Below, one piece after another: positions 45,167 to 54,942 of a stretch of 64,000 nt of DNA. The stretch is from Pseudomonas gregormendelii (GTDB lineage: Bacteria > Pseudomonadota > Gammaproteobacteria > Pseudomonadales > Pseudomonadaceae). The notes beneath the pieces are model-generated. The model did no database searches and was not told the origin of the DNA. It saw only the letters and a list, made by a program, of their open reading frames with translations. The DNA is taken from contig NZ_JADEVO010000005.1 in NCBI RefSeq assembly GCF_017114825.1, positions 62,001 to 126,000 on the forward strand, read 5' to 3'. Positions within the stretch are counted from its first letter, which is position 1; the number at the start of each line of letters is the position of its first letter. The translations under genes and the position numbers were made by a program.

Positions 45167-45268
45167 CTGTAGAAGCGAGCTTGCTCGCGATGGTTGTCAA
45201 CGATAACGCGGGGCATCTGATGCCCCTCAGCGCTCTCCGGTTTTTCGCGAGCAAGCTCGCTCCTACAA
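45167..45268. repeat. REPIN, GTAGGAG type, inward pair
   Basis: CTGTAGAAGCGAGCTTGCTC and inverted GCGAGCAAGCTCGCTCCTAC; the spacer begins TTGTCAACGATAACGC, almost the same as in the REPIN at 31575. Confidence 0.9.
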
Positions 45269-45280
45269 GGATTTGTGGAT

Positions 45281-46618
45281 TTACAGGGTCAGGGTTAACC
45301 GACTGATCAGCGCGCCCGGCAACAACGCCGAGGCCGTTGCCCGCTGACTATAGGTGCTGGCGGACAGCAGGAGTTCCCGCTCCTGCGTCAACGCTTCCAA
45401 CTGAGAACCGAGCAAGCTGTAGGCCGTGTCATCAAAGCGCATGGTGCTCACCGGTGCCTGTATCTCGCCGTTCTCGACCCAGAACGTGGCGAACCGCGTC
45501 ATGCCGGTCATGCGGGCGCCTGGCTGGTCCGAGTAATTCAGATACCACAGGTTGCTGATGTACAGGCCGGTCCCCAATTGCTTGAGAATGTCGGCGTCCG
45601 GCAACGTACCAGCCGCCATGTTCACGGCGCTGGGCGATTCACCGCTGCCGGCGCCGTTGGCGGCCAGGCCATATTCGGCGGCGCTGCGTGAGCCCACCAA
45701 CTGCTCGCCCGCCCGGCCTTCGACGATCAGCTTCAGGTCGCTGCGCGGATAACCTTCGCCGGAAAACGCCGGGCTCAACGAACCGCTCACGTGTTCATCC
45801 AGCGACACCAGCGCACTGAATGCCTGGTCGCCGGCATAGAGCTTCTGCAGCGGGCTGCTCTTGCTGGCAATCGACTGCGCGGAAAACCCGCCCCAGCACA
45901 GCATGCCGATGATTTCTTCCAGCGCAGCAGGTGCGAGGTAGGCGCGGTACTGACCCGGCGCCAGGGTGCGTAGCGGGCGGCCGAGAAATTCAAGTTGCTC
46001 GCGGGCTTGCTCGAAGCGTTTGGCAAAACCCTCGCTGTTCCATTCATGCCCGGCATAGCTGGCTTTTACCGCCTGGCCGTTCTCGTGAAACAGGCTGAAA
46101 TCGAAATTGAAACTGTTCGCCTGATGCCAGCCGAACGCTCCCGAAGAGCTGGCGAAACCGCGGCTGATCGGACCCGCTGCGTAAAAGCCCACAAGGTCCA
46201 GGCCTGCCGCCGCGCGGGTGATTTCAGCCACGGCCTGCGCTGTCTCCGGTAGCGGATGATCCTGCACGTTCTGGCTCTGCCAGTCGTTGAAGTTGAGCAG
46301 CAGGTACGGGTCTTCCGGTAATAGCGGCAGGGTGTCGCGCAGCTGCTGCAGGCCCTCGGCCAGACGCTGGATATCTGCCCGGAGGTCATCCGACAGGGTG
46401 ATGTCGAGGTCGGCGTGGCGGCCCTGGTCGATCAGCTTGAAGCCGATGCTGGCCTGCTGCACCTGTCCGGCCTGGCGCACCTTGCCATGGTTGAACCGCA
46501 CGAAAGCCGAGGACTCGGCGGCGTAGCTCAGGGTGAACTGTTCCGGCTGGCGAATGGCGCCCTGCAGCCAGGTCACCAGGGCCTTGAACGACTCGGCCTG
46601 ATTGATTGGAATACTCAT
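45281..46618 (-). CDS. TldE/PmbA family metalloprotease homologue
   Basis: 445 residues of the TldD/PmbA superfamily, non-metal partner type: no HExxxH is visible, and the C-terminal domain (RSDLKLIVEGRAGEQLVGSRSA...LYISNLWYLNYSD) resembles PmbA/TldE. TldD and TldE form a heterodimeric protease that digests unfolded peptides and matures modified peptides. The start overlaps the stop of the TldD-like gene by one base (TGATG), so the two are translationally coupled. They look like a second, divergent pair rather than the housekeeping TldD/PmbA. Confidence 0.85.
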   Translation of the reverse strand: MSIPINQAESFKALVTWLQGAIRQPEQFTLSYAAESSAFVRFNHGKVRQAGQVQQASIGFKLIDQGRHADLDITLSDDLRADIQRLAEGLQQLRDTLPLLPEDPYLLLNFNDWQSQNVQDHPLPETAQAVAEITRAAAGLDLVGFYAAGPISRGFASSSGAFGWHQANSFNFDFSLFHENGQAVKASYAGHEWNSEGFAKRFEQAREQLEFLGRPLRTLAPGQYRAYLAPAALEEIIGMLCWGGFSAQSIASKSSPLQKLYAGDQAFSALVSLDEHVSGSLSPAFSGEGYPRSDLKLIVEGRAGEQLVGSRSAAEYGLAANGAGSGESPSAVNMAAGTLPDADILKQLGTGLYISNLWYLNYSDQPGARMTGMTRFATFWVENGEIQAPVSTMRFDDTAYSLLGSQLEALTQERELLLSASTYSQRATASALLPGALISRLTLTL

Positions 46619-48060
46619 CAGGCGTCTCCCCCGAATACATCCACGTTGCTGAATACACAGGCGGGCGAGGCATGGCCTACGCGGATCACCTGATTCGGTT
46701 CACCTTTGCCGCAGTTCGGTGTGCCTAATACCTTGAAGGTGCTGGCGTCGCCGACGGCGCTGAGGTTTTTCCAGAACTGTGCAGAGATTGCCCGGTAATT
46801 AGGGTTTTTCACCACGCCCTTGAGTTCGCCATTCTCGATCAACTGGCCCCACTCGCAGCCGAACTGGAATTTGTTGCGTGCATCGTCGATCGACCAGGAG
46901 CGGTTGGTGCTCATCAGGATGCCGTGCTCGATATTGCCGATGAGTTGCTCCAGCGGTTGATCCCCAGGCTCAATGTTCAGGTTGGCCATGCGATCGATCG
47001 GCGGACGGTTCCAGCCACAGGCGCGACTGTTGGCTACGCCCTCCATGCCCGCACGAAACTGCGAGAGGGCACCACCCAATGGCCGCAGCAACAAACCTTG
47101 CTTGATCAGAAACTGCTTGCTGGCGGCGCTGCCATCGTCGTCATGCCCGTAGCTTGCGAGTTGTTCGGGAATGTCCGGGTCGAAGGTCACGTTGAGCAGG
47201 TGCGAGCCGTACTGCAGTTGACCGAAGTCTTGCGCCTTGACGAAGCTGGTGCCCGCGTAATTGCGTTCATCGCCCAGGATGCGGTCCAGCTCCAGGGGGT
47301 GACCGATGGACTCGTGGATTTGCAGCATCATCTGGTCGGGCATCAATAGCAGGTCACGCGTGCCTTGCGGGGTGTTGGGTGCCAGCAGCAACTGCAGGGC
47401 CTGATCCGCTACTTGCGGACCGGCGCCGATCAGTCCGCAGCGGCTGATCACGTCGGCACCGCCCTGCTGGCCAAAGTTCTCGTGGCCCAGGCTGCGGGTC
47501 TGGCTGTCGTTCCCATCGTAGGCAGTGACGTCGAGGCCCGGGTAAACGAAGCGCTGGGCCTGGCGCAACTCGGCGCCGGCGCTGTTGAGGTAGATCTGCT
47601 CGACGTGGGTGACGCCGATGCTGACCTGCCAGTTCACCAGCCGCTCATCCTTGGGTACAGCTGCGGATTCGGCGCCGAGCAGCTGATAGCAATCACTGAG
47701 AGAGGGGAAGGGCTGATCGAGATTGGGCGAAAAGTAGTCGGCGCGATCACTGGAAACGGCCTGCTCGCGAAGGTCGAGCAAGGCATGAGGCTTGAATAGT
47801 CGGGCTTGTTGCTCGGCTTTCTCGAGTGCTGCTTGCAGGCCTGGTTGCGACAGGTCGTTGGTCGCCGCATAGGCTTCAACGCCATTGACCCGCACCGTCA
47901 GCATGGCCCCTTCGTCGCGGCTCAGGCTCGGCGGTTCGGCGACGTTCTTGCGCACTGACAGGTACTGGCCGGACTCGCGCACATAGCGTAGCGAAAAGAA
48001 CTCGGCGCCCGTGCGCAAGGCAGCAAAGCGCTGCTTGAGCTGGGGGTGGAAATCGAACAT
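46618..48060 (-). CDS. TldD family metalloprotease homologue
   Basis: 480 residues. HESIGH (249-254) is the HExxxH zinc motif of TldD, the catalytic subunit of the TldD/TldE protease; the C-terminal Cys region typical of TldD (GTPNCGKGEPNQVIRVGHASPAC) follows. I chose the ATG at 48060 (MFDFHPQLKQ), preceded by GGAGG; the open frame to 48159 is not needed. First gene of a two-gene operon with the PmbA-like partner. No RiPP precursor gene is visible next to it. Confidence 0.88.
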   Translation of the reverse strand: MFDFHPQLKQRFAALRTGAEFFSLRYVRESGQYLSVRKNVAEPPSLSRDEGAMLTVRVNGVEAYAATNDLSQPGLQAALEKAEQQARLFKPHALLDLREQAVSSDRADYFSPNLDQPFPSLSDCYQLLGAESAAVPKDERLVNWQVSIGVTHVEQIYLNSAGAELRQAQRFVYPGLDVTAYDGNDSQTRSLGHENFGQQGGADVISRCGLIGAGPQVADQALQLLLAPNTPQGTRDLLLMPDQMMLQIHESIGHPLELDRILGDERNYAGTSFVKAQDFGQLQYGSHLLNVTFDPDIPEQLASYGHDDDGSAASKQFLIKQGLLLRPLGGALSQFRAGMEGVANSRACGWNRPPIDRMANLNIEPGDQPLEQLIGNIEHGILMSTNRSWSIDDARNKFQFGCEWGQLIENGELKGVVKNPNYRAISAQFWKNLSAVGDASTFKVLGTPNCGKGEPNQVIRVGHASPACVFSNVDVFGGDA

Positions 48061-48374
48061 TCGGGAACCTCCCTGGATGGAGTGGCGGTGACGCGGTGTG
48101 GCGAAGGGGGTGAAACGTTTGCGTGGCGCTAGATTAGGCCTGGGCGTGGGGTAGATCAAGGGCGTGGGCAGAGGGGGTAGGGATTGCCGGGTGTATCAGG
48201 GTGCAGATGTGTGGTTGTTGGGCCGGGCCCTTTCGCGAGCAAGTCGAACGGCGCACCGCCGCTCCCACATTGGATATTCAGTGAGCACAGATTATGTGAA
48301 CACCCGAGATTCCTGTGGGAGCGGCGGTGCGACGTTCGACTTGCCCGCGATGGCCGCGCCGCAGTCTGACTGTC
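48061..48374. other. Intergenic region between betA and the TldD-like gene
   Basis: The 314-base gap holds the long-stem REP pair at 48233-48351 and a G-rich stretch upstream of the TldD-like gene (its promoter side). The REP also lies where betA transcription ends. No gene is seen. Confidence 0.55.
48233..48351. repeat. REP pair with extended stem, outward
   Basis: TCGCGAGCAAGTCGAACGGC...CCGCCGCTCCCAC and the inverted partner GTGGGAGCGGCGGTGCGACG...CGACTTGCCCGCGA. Each arm is about ten bases longer than a normal class A REP. Confidence 0.85.
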
Positions 48375-50078
48375 TTACTGAGCAGTCAGGCTCACATCCC
48401 GCATCGGCTTGCCACGTACCGGAGCATCACCGGCCACATAGTAATCCGCCGTGCTGCGCGGCAGAGGCTGGCGGCCGCGGATCTTGTCGGCGATTTTCTC
48501 GGCGATCATGATCGTTGGCGCATTCAGGTTACCGGTGGTGATGATCGGCATGATCGAGGCATCGACCACTCGCAGACCCTGCATGCCATGCACGCGGCCT
48601 TCGCCATCGACCACAGCCATTTCGTCGGTGCCCATCTTGCACGAGCAGGACGGGTGGAACGCGGTTTCAGCGTGTTCGCGGATGAACTTGTCGAGCTGCT
48701 CATCGGTTTGCACTTCGATGCCCGGGCTGATTTCACGGCCACGGTACTGGTCCAGCGCCGGCTGTTGCATGATTTCACGGGTCAGGCGAATGCCGTCGCG
48801 GAATTCCTGCCAGTCCTGCTCGGTGGCCATGTAGTTGAACAGGATGCTCGGGTACTCGCGCGGATCCTTGGACTTGGCCTGGATGCGACCGCGGCTCGGC
48901 GAACGCATGGAACCCATGTGTGCCTGGAAACCGTGCTCTTTCACACCGTTGCTGCCGTTGTAGTTAATCGCCACCGGCAGGAAGTGATATTGGATGTTCG
49001 GCCAATCGAAATCTTCGCGGGTACGAATGAAACCGCCGGCTTCGAACTGGTTGCTGGCGCCGATGCCGGTGCCGTTGAACAGCCACTCGGCACCGATGGC
49101 TGGCTGGTTGTACCAGAGCAGCGATGGGTACAGCGAAACCGGTTGAGTGCAAGCGTACTGCAAGTACAGCTCGAGGTGATCCTGCAGGTTTTCGCCAACG
49201 CCTGGCAGGTCGTGGACCACCGGGATGTCGAGCTTGTTCAGCAGTTCGGCCGGGCCGACGCCGGAGCGTTGCAGGATTTGCGGCGAGGCAATGGCGCCGG
49301 AGCACAGCAGCACTTCCTTGCGGGCACGGGCTTCAACGCGCTCTTCTGCAGCGCCGATCAGGTAACGCACTCCGACCGCACGCTTGCCTTCGAACAGGAT
49401 CTTGTCGGTCAGGGCGTGGGTGACGATGGTCAGGGTCGAACGCTTCTTGGCCGTGTCCAGGTAGCCGCGAGCGGTGCTGGCGCGACGACCGTTCGGCGTG
49501 ACGGTGCGGTCCATCGGGCCGAAGCCTTCCTGCTGGTAACCGTTCAGGTCTTCTGTGCGCGGGTAACCGGCTTGCACGCCTGCTTCAACCATCGCGTGGA
49601 ACAGCGGGTTGTTGCCGGCTTTTGGCGTGGTCACGCTGACCGGGCCCTCGCCACCGTGGTAGTCGTTCGGACCGATGTCACGGGTTTCCGCCTTGCGGAA
49701 ATACGGCAGGCAGTTCAGGTAGTCCCAGTCTTCCAGGCCAGGCAGCTTGGCCCAGTTGTCGTAGTCCATGGCGTTGCCGCGGATGTAGCACATGCCGTTG
49801 ATCAGCGAAGAGCCACCCAGGCCCTTGCCGCGACCGCATTCCATCCGGCGACCGTCCATGTGTGGTTCAGGATCGGTTTCGTAGGCCCAGTTGTAGCGAC
49901 GGCCTTGCAGCGGAAACGCCAGGGCGGCTGGCATCTGCGTGCGGAAGTCCAGACGGTAATCCGGGCCACCGGCTTCGAGCAGCAGGACGGTGACGCCTTC
50001 GTCTTCAGTCAGACGGGTCGCCAGGGTGTTACCGGCAGAGCCGGCACCGATGATGATGTAATCGAATTCTTGGGACAT
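48375..50078 (-). CDS. betA: Choline dehydrogenase
   Basis: 567 residues, GMC oxidoreductase. It oxidises choline to betaine aldehyde (and can act on the aldehyde), with FAD, at the inner membrane. [15 protein letters not shown] (9-23) is the FAD site; [21 protein letters not shown] is GMC signature 1, and the catalytic His lies in [13 protein letters not shown] chose the ATG at 50078 (MSQEFDYI). It is third in betI-betB-betA; a REP pair lies between betB and betA. Confidence 0.96.
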   Translation of the reverse strand: MSQEFDYIIIGAGSAGNTLATRLTEDEGVTVLLLEAGGPDYRLDFRTQMPAALAFPLQGRRYNWAYETDPEPHMDGRRMECGRGKGLGGSSLINGMCYIRGNAMDYDNWAKLPGLEDWDYLNCLPYFRKAETRDIGPNDYHGGEGPVSVTTPKAGNNPLFHAMVEAGVQAGYPRTEDLNGYQQEGFGPMDRTVTPNGRRASTARGYLDTAKKRSTLTIVTHALTDKILFEGKRAVGVRYLIGAAEERVEARARKEVLLCSGAIASPQILQRSGVGPAELLNKLDIPVVHDLPGVGENLQDHLELYLQYACTQPVSLYPSLLWYNQPAIGAEWLFNGTGIGASNQFEAGGFIRTREDFDWPNIQYHFLPVAINYNGSNGVKEHGFQAHMGSMRSPSRGRIQAKSKDPREYPSILFNYMATEQDWQEFRDGIRLTREIMQQPALDQYRGREISPGIEVQTDEQLDKFIREHAETAFHPSCSCKMGTDEMAVVDGEGRVHGMQGLRVVDASIMPIITTGNLNAPTIMIAEKIADKIRGRQPLPRSTADYYVAGDAPVRGKPMRDVSLTAQ

Positions 50079-50135
50079 TGAATGCACCCTCTTTGAAGTA
50101 GGTCAGGTCAGACCGTTGCGAGTGCTGCGCACTCG

Positions 50136-50200
50136 ATCGCCAGCAGGCTGGCTCCCACATTGGAATGCGTACTCCTGTGGGAGCCAGCCTGCTGGCGATG
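50136..50200. repeat. REP doublet, GCCAGC stem, between betA and betB
   Basis: ATCGCCAGCAGGCTGGCTCC...and a perfect inverted partner around an 18-base loop. The loop is the inverse of that in the copy at 54791-54854 (15 of 18 bases). Confidence 0.92.
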
Positions 50201-50229
50201 ACGGCCTCGCAGGCGAAGCAGATGCCGCC

Positions 50230-51702
50230 TTAGAAAACCGAGGCGTAATCGCCCAGTTCGACCTGTACCGATTTGATGCGCGTGAAGTTGTTCAGCGAGC
50301 TGATGCCGTTCTCACGACCAACACCCGACTGCTTGTAGCCACCCACCGGCATCTTCGCGTCGGACTCGCCCCAGGCGTTGATCCAGCAGATACCCGCTTC
50401 CAGTTGATGAATCACACGGTGAGCGCGGTTCAGGTCCTTGGTGACAATGCCGGCGGCCAGGCCGAAGTCGGTGTCGTTGGCACGACGGATCACTTCTTCT
50501 TCGCTGTCGTAGGTCAGGATCGCCATCACCGGCCCGAAGATTTCTTCGCGAACGATGGTCATCTCGTCGGTGCAGTCGGTGAACACTGTCGGTGCCACGA
50601 AGGCGCCTTTGGCGAATTCGCCTTCGGTCAGACGGCTGCCGCCGCACAGAACGCGAGCACCTTCTTCTTTGCCCTTGGCGATGTAACCCAACACGCTTTC
50701 CATGTGGGCGAAGCTGACCAGCGGGCCGAAGTTGGTGTTCTCGTCTTCCGGATTGCCGATGCGGATGCGCGCTACACGCTCGGCGATCTTGGCTTCGAAC
50801 GCAGCTTTCAGATGGGTCGGTACGAACACGCGAGTGCCGTTGGTGCAGACCTGGCCGGAGCTGTAGAAGTTGGCCATCATCGCGGTGTCGGCGGCACGAT
50901 CGAGGTCGGCGTCGTCGAAAATGATCAAAGGCGATTTGCCGCCCAGCTCCATGGTCACTTCCTTGAGCGACGAGCTCGAAGCGCTGGCCATGACTTTCTT
51001 GCCGGTGTCGGTGCCGCCGGTGAAGGACACTTTCTCGATGCGCGGGTGCTCGGTCAGCCAGGTGCCGACTTCACGGCCGCTGCCGGTCAGAACGTTGAAC
51101 ACGCCAGCCGGAACGCCGGCTTCAGTGTAGATTTCGGCCAGTTTCAGGGTCGTCAGGGAAGTGACTTCACTTGGCTTGAAGATCATTGCGTTGCCGGCTG
51201 CCAGGGCAGGGGCAGATTTCCACAGGGCGATCTGGATCGGGTAGTTCCAGGCGCCGATACCAGCCACCACGCCCAACGGCTCGCGACGGGTGTAGACGAA
51301 GGAAGTGTCGCGCAGCGGGATCTGCTCGCCTTCGATGGCCGGTACCAGGCCTGCGTAGTATTCCAGCACGTCCGCACCGGTAACGATGTCGACGTACTTG
51401 GTTTCGGAGAACGATTTGCCGGTGTCGAGGGTTTCCAGGGCTGCCAGTTCATCGTTGCGCTCGCGCAGGATGTCGACGGCGCGACGCAGGATGCGCGAAC
51501 GCTCCATCGCGGTCATCGCGGCCCAGATTTTCTGGCCCTTTTCGGCGCTGACCACGGCGCGTTCCACGTCTTCCTTGGTCGCGCGCTGGACGTTGGCGAG
51601 GACTTCACCGTTAGCCGGGTTGATGGCTTCGAAGGTAGCGTCGCTGCTGGCATCGCTGTAGCCGCCATCAATGTAGAGTTTTTGCAGTTCGAAACGGGCC
51701 AT
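50230..51702 (-). CDS. betB: Betaine aldehyde dehydrogenase
   Basis: 490 residues. It oxidises betaine aldehyde to glycine betaine with NAD(P)+. [17 protein letters not shown] holds the catalytic Glu, and [14 protein letters not shown] the catalytic Cys; [20 protein letters not shown] is the cofactor-side block. Starts at the ATG at 51702 ([10 protein letters not shown]). It lies between betI (118 bases upstream) and betA. Confidence 0.97.
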   Translation of the reverse strand: MARFELQKLYIDGGYSDASSDATFEAINPANGEVLANVQRATKEDVERAVVSAEKGQKIWAAMTAMERSRILRRAVDILRERNDELAALETLDTGKSFSETKYVDIVTGADVLEYYAGLVPAIEGEQIPLRDTSFVYTRREPLGVVAGIGAWNYPIQIALWKSAPALAAGNAMIFKPSEVTSLTTLKLAEIYTEAGVPAGVFNVLTGSGREVGTWLTEHPRIEKVSFTGGTDTGKKVMASASSSSLKEVTMELGGKSPLIIFDDADLDRAADTAMMANFYSSGQVCTNGTRVFVPTHLKAAFEAKIAERVARIRIGNPEDENTNFGPLVSFAHMESVLGYIAKGKEEGARVLCGGSRLTEGEFAKGAFVAPTVFTDCTDEMTIVREEIFGPVMAILTYDSEEEVIRRANDTDFGLAAGIVTKDLNRAHRVIHQLEAGICWINAWGESDAKMPVGGYKQSGVGRENGISSLNNFTRIKSVQVELGDYASVF

Positions 51703-51820
51703 AAAGTCCTCGCAAGAGCATAAGTGGGTTGGCGGTAACCACTGCTGGTAAAGCCAGTTCCCCTAAGGTTGTGGCAACACCGATCAGTAGCAGTTCAGGG
51801 GTTGAGCGTTTATGTGTGCT

Positions 51821-52414
51821 CTAACTCACCTGCTTGGCCAATTGGAAATCCATGTATTCGTAAGCGATCTGGTGCGCCTGGGCAGTGTCGAAAGCATCTC
51901 CGGACAGCGCACCGCGCAACCACAAACCGTCAATGAGCGCCGCCAGGCCGCGGGCTGCACTGCGCGCGTCATCCAGCGGCAGTACGCGGCGGAACTGGCA
52001 ACACAGGTTGGAATACAGACGGTGATCGTTGATCCGCTGCAACCTGTGCAATGACGGGTGGTGCATGCTGGTGGCCCAGAAGGCCAGCCAGGTTTTCATT
52101 GCCGGGCCATTGACCTGGCTGGCGTCGAAGTTGCCTTCGATGATCACCTGCAGATGGGCCCGCGGGCTGTCATCTGTCAGCGCCTGACGGCGTGCGGTGA
52201 CGTTCTCGCTGAGGACACTCATCAGATACTGCGCCGTGGCAGCGATCAGGCCATTCTTGTCCTGAAAATAGTGACTGATTATGCCGTTCGAGACACCGGC
52301 CAAACGGGCGATCAGCGCAATGCTGGCGTCCCCCATTCCAACCTGATCGACAGCCTGCAAAGTGGCTTCGATCAACTGCTGACGGCGGATGGGTTGCATA
52401 CCGACCTTGGGCAT
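51821..52414 (-). CDS. betI: TetR-family repressor BetI
   Basis: 197 residues, exactly the usual BetI length. The N-terminal helix-turn-helix is [20 protein letters not shown] (31-50), the BetI signature. BetI represses the bet genes and is released by choline. I chose the ATG at 52414 ([14 protein letters not shown]). It heads betIBA and is divergent from betT; a perfect 20-base palindrome at 52485-52504 is its likely operator. Confidence 0.96.
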   Translation of the reverse strand: MPKVGMQPIRRQQLIEATLQAVDQVGMGDASIALIARLAGVSNGIISHYFQDKNGLIAATAQYLMSVLSENVTARRQALTDDSPRAHLQVIIEGNFDASQVNGPAMKTWLAFWATSMHHPSLHRLQRINDHRLYSNLCCQFRRVLPLDDARSAARGLAALIDGLWLRGALSGDAFDTAQAHQIAYEYMDFQLAKQVS

Positions 52415-52737
52415 CTTGCACATCTCCTTAGGCCTTCCGGCAGACGTGGAACGTCTATCGGATTGAAGGCCAGTCTATTTTGTTTTGATTGAACGTTCAA
52501 TCAATAAAGAATAAGCTCTGCGACAAATCGTCGCTATTTACAGTTTTTTGCCTGCGTGTAAATGGCGATAAACCGACATCCAAAATCGCTCGAAACCTGT
52601 GCGCCCCGGTGCTTGGGGACTTTCAGGCATTTTCGGGGTGTCTTTATATCACCCGCTGGTCGGCTGCCAACTAACCGATTGGTCGGGTACCGCTTTGCCT
52701 TGTGTTCTTCTCTCGCACTGCCCGGAGCATCTGTGCC
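52415..52737. other. betI-betT divergent promoter region
   Basis: A 323-base gap carrying the BetI-type palindrome and, presumably, both promoters. Closer to betT, TGGTCGG occurs twice (about 52656 and 52681). No gene is visible. Confidence 0.6.
52485..52504. promoter_or_regulatory. BetI operator candidate
   Basis: TTGATTGAACGTTCAATCAA is a perfect 20-base palindrome 71 bases upstream of betI. BetI binds an inverted repeat with a GAACGTTC-type core between betI and betT in other bacteria, so this fits in sequence and place. Confidence 0.85.
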
Positions 52738-54744
52738 ATGAGTTCTGCCTCTCTTATAAAGACCCCACCCGAGAAGGTGACGGTCAACGGTTGGGTGTTC
52801 TACACCTCTACCGCGCTGATCCTGTTGTTGACCGCCATTCTGATCATTGCCCCGCAAGAGGCCGGCAGAGTGCTCGGCGTCGCCCAGGCCTGGTTGTCCC
52901 GCAGCTTCGGCTGGTACTACATGGTGGTGATTGCCGCTTACCTGGTGTTTGTCATCGGCCTGGCGTTCTCGTCCTACGGCAAACTCAAACTGGGCAGCAA
53001 GGACGACACCCCGGACTTCAGCTATGGCGCCTGGGCGGGCATGCTGTTCTCGTCGGGTATCGGCATCTCGCTGTTGTACTTCGGTGCATCCGAACCGCTG
53101 GATCACTACTTCAACCCGCCGGAAGGCGTGGCCGGCAGCAACATGGCTGCACGTCAGGCGGTACAGCTGACGTTCCTGCACTGGGGCCTGCATGGCTGGG
53201 CGATTTATGCGCTGGTCGGCCTTGCCGTGGCGTATTTTGCCTACCGTCATAACCAGCCGCTGGCGCTGCGTTCGGCGCTGTATCCACTGGTGGGCGAGCG
53301 CTGGGTCAAGGGCGCGGCCGGTCATGCGGTGGATGGCTTCGGGATGTTCGTGACCCTGCTGGGCCTGGTGACCAATCTGGGGATCGGGTCTCTGCAAGTG
53401 TCGTCGGGCCTGGAAAACCTGTTCGGCATGGAGCACAGCAACACCAACCTGCTGATTGTGATCATCGTGATGAGCACCGTGGCGACCATTGCTGCCGTGT
53501 CGGGTGTGGAGAATGGCATTCGTCGGCTGTCCAACCTGAACATCATCCTTTTCAGCGGCCTGTTGATCTTCGTCCTGCTGTTCGGCCCGACGCTGCATCT
53601 GCTCAACGGTTTTGTGCAGAACATTGGCGACTACCTCAACGGCGTGGTGCTGAAAACCTTCGACCTCTATGTGTATGAAGGCGACGCTGACAAGACCGAG
53701 CGCTGGATGGGCCTGTGGACCCTGTTCTATTGGGCCTGGTGGATCTCCTGGGCACCGTTCGTGGGCATGTTCATCGCGCGTATTTCCCGTGGGCGCACGG
53801 TGCGTGAACTGGTGGCCGGCGTGTTGCTGATTCCCCTGGGCTTCACCCTGGCGTGGCTGTCGATCTTCGGTAACTCGGCCCTGGACCTGGTGATGAACCA
53901 TGGTGCAGTGGAGCTCGGCAAGACCGCTCTGGAACAGCCGTCCATGGCGATCTACCAGCTTCTCGAGCACTACCCGGCGTCGAAAGTGGTGATCGGCGTG
54001 TCGATCTTCGTGGGTTTCGTGCTGTTCCTGACGCCGGCGGATTCCGGCGCGGTGATGATGGCGAACCTGTCGTGCAAGGGTGGCAACGTTGATGAAGATG
54101 CGCCGCACTGGTTGCGGATCTTCTGGTCTGCGGTGATCACGCTGGTGACCATCGGCCTGCTGTTCGCCGGTAACTTCGAAGCCATGCAAACCATGGTGGT
54201 GCTGGCTGGCCTGCCGTTCTCGGTGGTGCTGGTGTTCTTCATGTTCGGCTTGCACAAGGCCATGCGCCAGGACGTGCAAATCGAACAGGAGCAGGCGGAG
54301 CTCGCAGCCCGTGGGCGGCGCGGTTTCAGCGAGCGCCTGACCCAGCTGGACCTGCAACCGAACCAGTCGATCGTTCAACGTTTCATGGACAAACAGGTGA
54401 CGCCGGCGCTGGAAGAGGCGGCGGTTCTGTTGCGTGGCCAAGGCCTGGATGTGCAGACATTGCTGGGCAAGGCCAAGCGCTGCATGGGCCTGCGGATCGA
54501 GATGGAAGAGGGTAACCCGTTTGTCTACGAAGTGAGCCTGGATGGCTACCTGGCGGCGGCAAGCGAGACGGTCTCGGCTGAAAGTGTCGATGAACCCCGG
54601 GCACGCTACTACCGCGCCGAGGTTTACCTGCACAATGGCAGCCAGGATTACGATCTGATGGGTTTCACTCAGGATCAGATCACCCGTGACGTGCTCGATC
54701 AGTTTGAAAGCCATCGGCAGCTCCTTGGCCGGGTCTATAGCTGA
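52738..54744 (+). CDS. betT: BCCT family choline transporter BetT-like
   Basis: 668 residues. Twelve hydrophobic segments of the betaine/choline/carnitine transporter family; the family block is YWAWWISWAPFVGMFIARISRGRTVREL in TM8. After about residue 500 comes a long cytoplasmic C-terminal domain of roughly 160 residues, typical of osmosensing BetT proteins. It takes up choline using the proton or sodium gradient. I chose the ATG at 52738 (MSSASLIKTPPEKV). It is divergent from betIBA, across the BetI operator. Confidence 0.93.
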   Translation: MSSASLIKTPPEKVTVNGWVFYTSTALILLLTAILIIAPQEAGRVLGVAQAWLSRSFGWYYMVVIAAYLVFVIGLAFSSYGKLKLGSKDDTPDFSYGAWAGMLFSSGIGISLLYFGASEPLDHYFNPPEGVAGSNMAARQAVQLTFLHWGLHGWAIYALVGLAVAYFAYRHNQPLALRSALYPLVGERWVKGAAGHAVDGFGMFVTLLGLVTNLGIGSLQVSSGLENLFGMEHSNTNLLIVIIVMSTVATIAAVSGVENGIRRLSNLNIILFSGLLIFVLLFGPTLHLLNGFVQNIGDYLNGVVLKTFDLYVYEGDADKTERWMGLWTLFYWAWWISWAPFVGMFIARISRGRTVRELVAGVLLIPLGFTLAWLSIFGNSALDLVMNHGAVELGKTALEQPSMAIYQLLEHYPASKVVIGVSIFVGFVLFLTPADSGAVMMANLSCKGGNVDEDAPHWLRIFWSAVITLVTIGLLFAGNFEAMQTMVVLAGLPFSVVLVFFMFGLHKAMRQDVQIEQEQAELAARGRRGFSERLTQLDLQPNQSIVQRFMDKQVTPALEEAAVLLRGQGLDVQTLLGKAKRCMGLRIEMEEGNPFVYEVSLDGYLAAASETVSAESVDEPRARYYRAEVYLHNGSQDYDLMGFTQDQITRDVLDQFESHRQLLGRVYS

Positions 54745-54790
54745 GTAGTCAAGTAAGCGGTGTTGCTGTCTGAAGCACCGCATCGGCTTT

Positions 54791-54854
54791 ATCGCCAGCA
54801 GGCTGGCTCCCACAAGAGCATGCATTCCAATGTGGGAGCCAGCCTGCTGGCGAT
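54791..54854. repeat. REP doublet, GCCAGC stem, after betT
   Basis: Same arms as the doublet at 50136-50200, with the loop in inverted orientation. Confidence 0.92.
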
Positions 54855-54899
54855 GGGCGCTTCTACTTCAACGACTGCATCACCCGATATCCCATAAAC

Positions 54900-54930
54900 G
54901 AAAACGCCGCGATCCTCTCGCGGCGTTTTT
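54900..54930. terminator. Bidirectional terminator between betT and choV
   Basis: AAAACGCCGCGA, loop, CTCGCGGCGTTTTT: nine-pair stem with A and T runs on both sides, serving convergent betT and choV. Confidence 0.92.
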
Positions 54931-54942
54931 GTGTCTGTTGTG

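Noticed and set aside
45281..48060. RiPP biosynthesis cluster around the TldD/PmbA pair
   Set aside because: No precursor peptide, cyclase or exporter gene nearby.
48315..50081. 588-residue open frame antisense to betA
   Set aside because: Shadow of betA, begins inside a REP.
50116..51723. 535-residue open frame antisense to betB
   Set aside because: Shadow frame with no domain; betB has all catalytic motifs.
52534..54825. 763-residue open frame antisense to betT
   Set aside because: His/Gln-rich shadow of a well-supported transporter.
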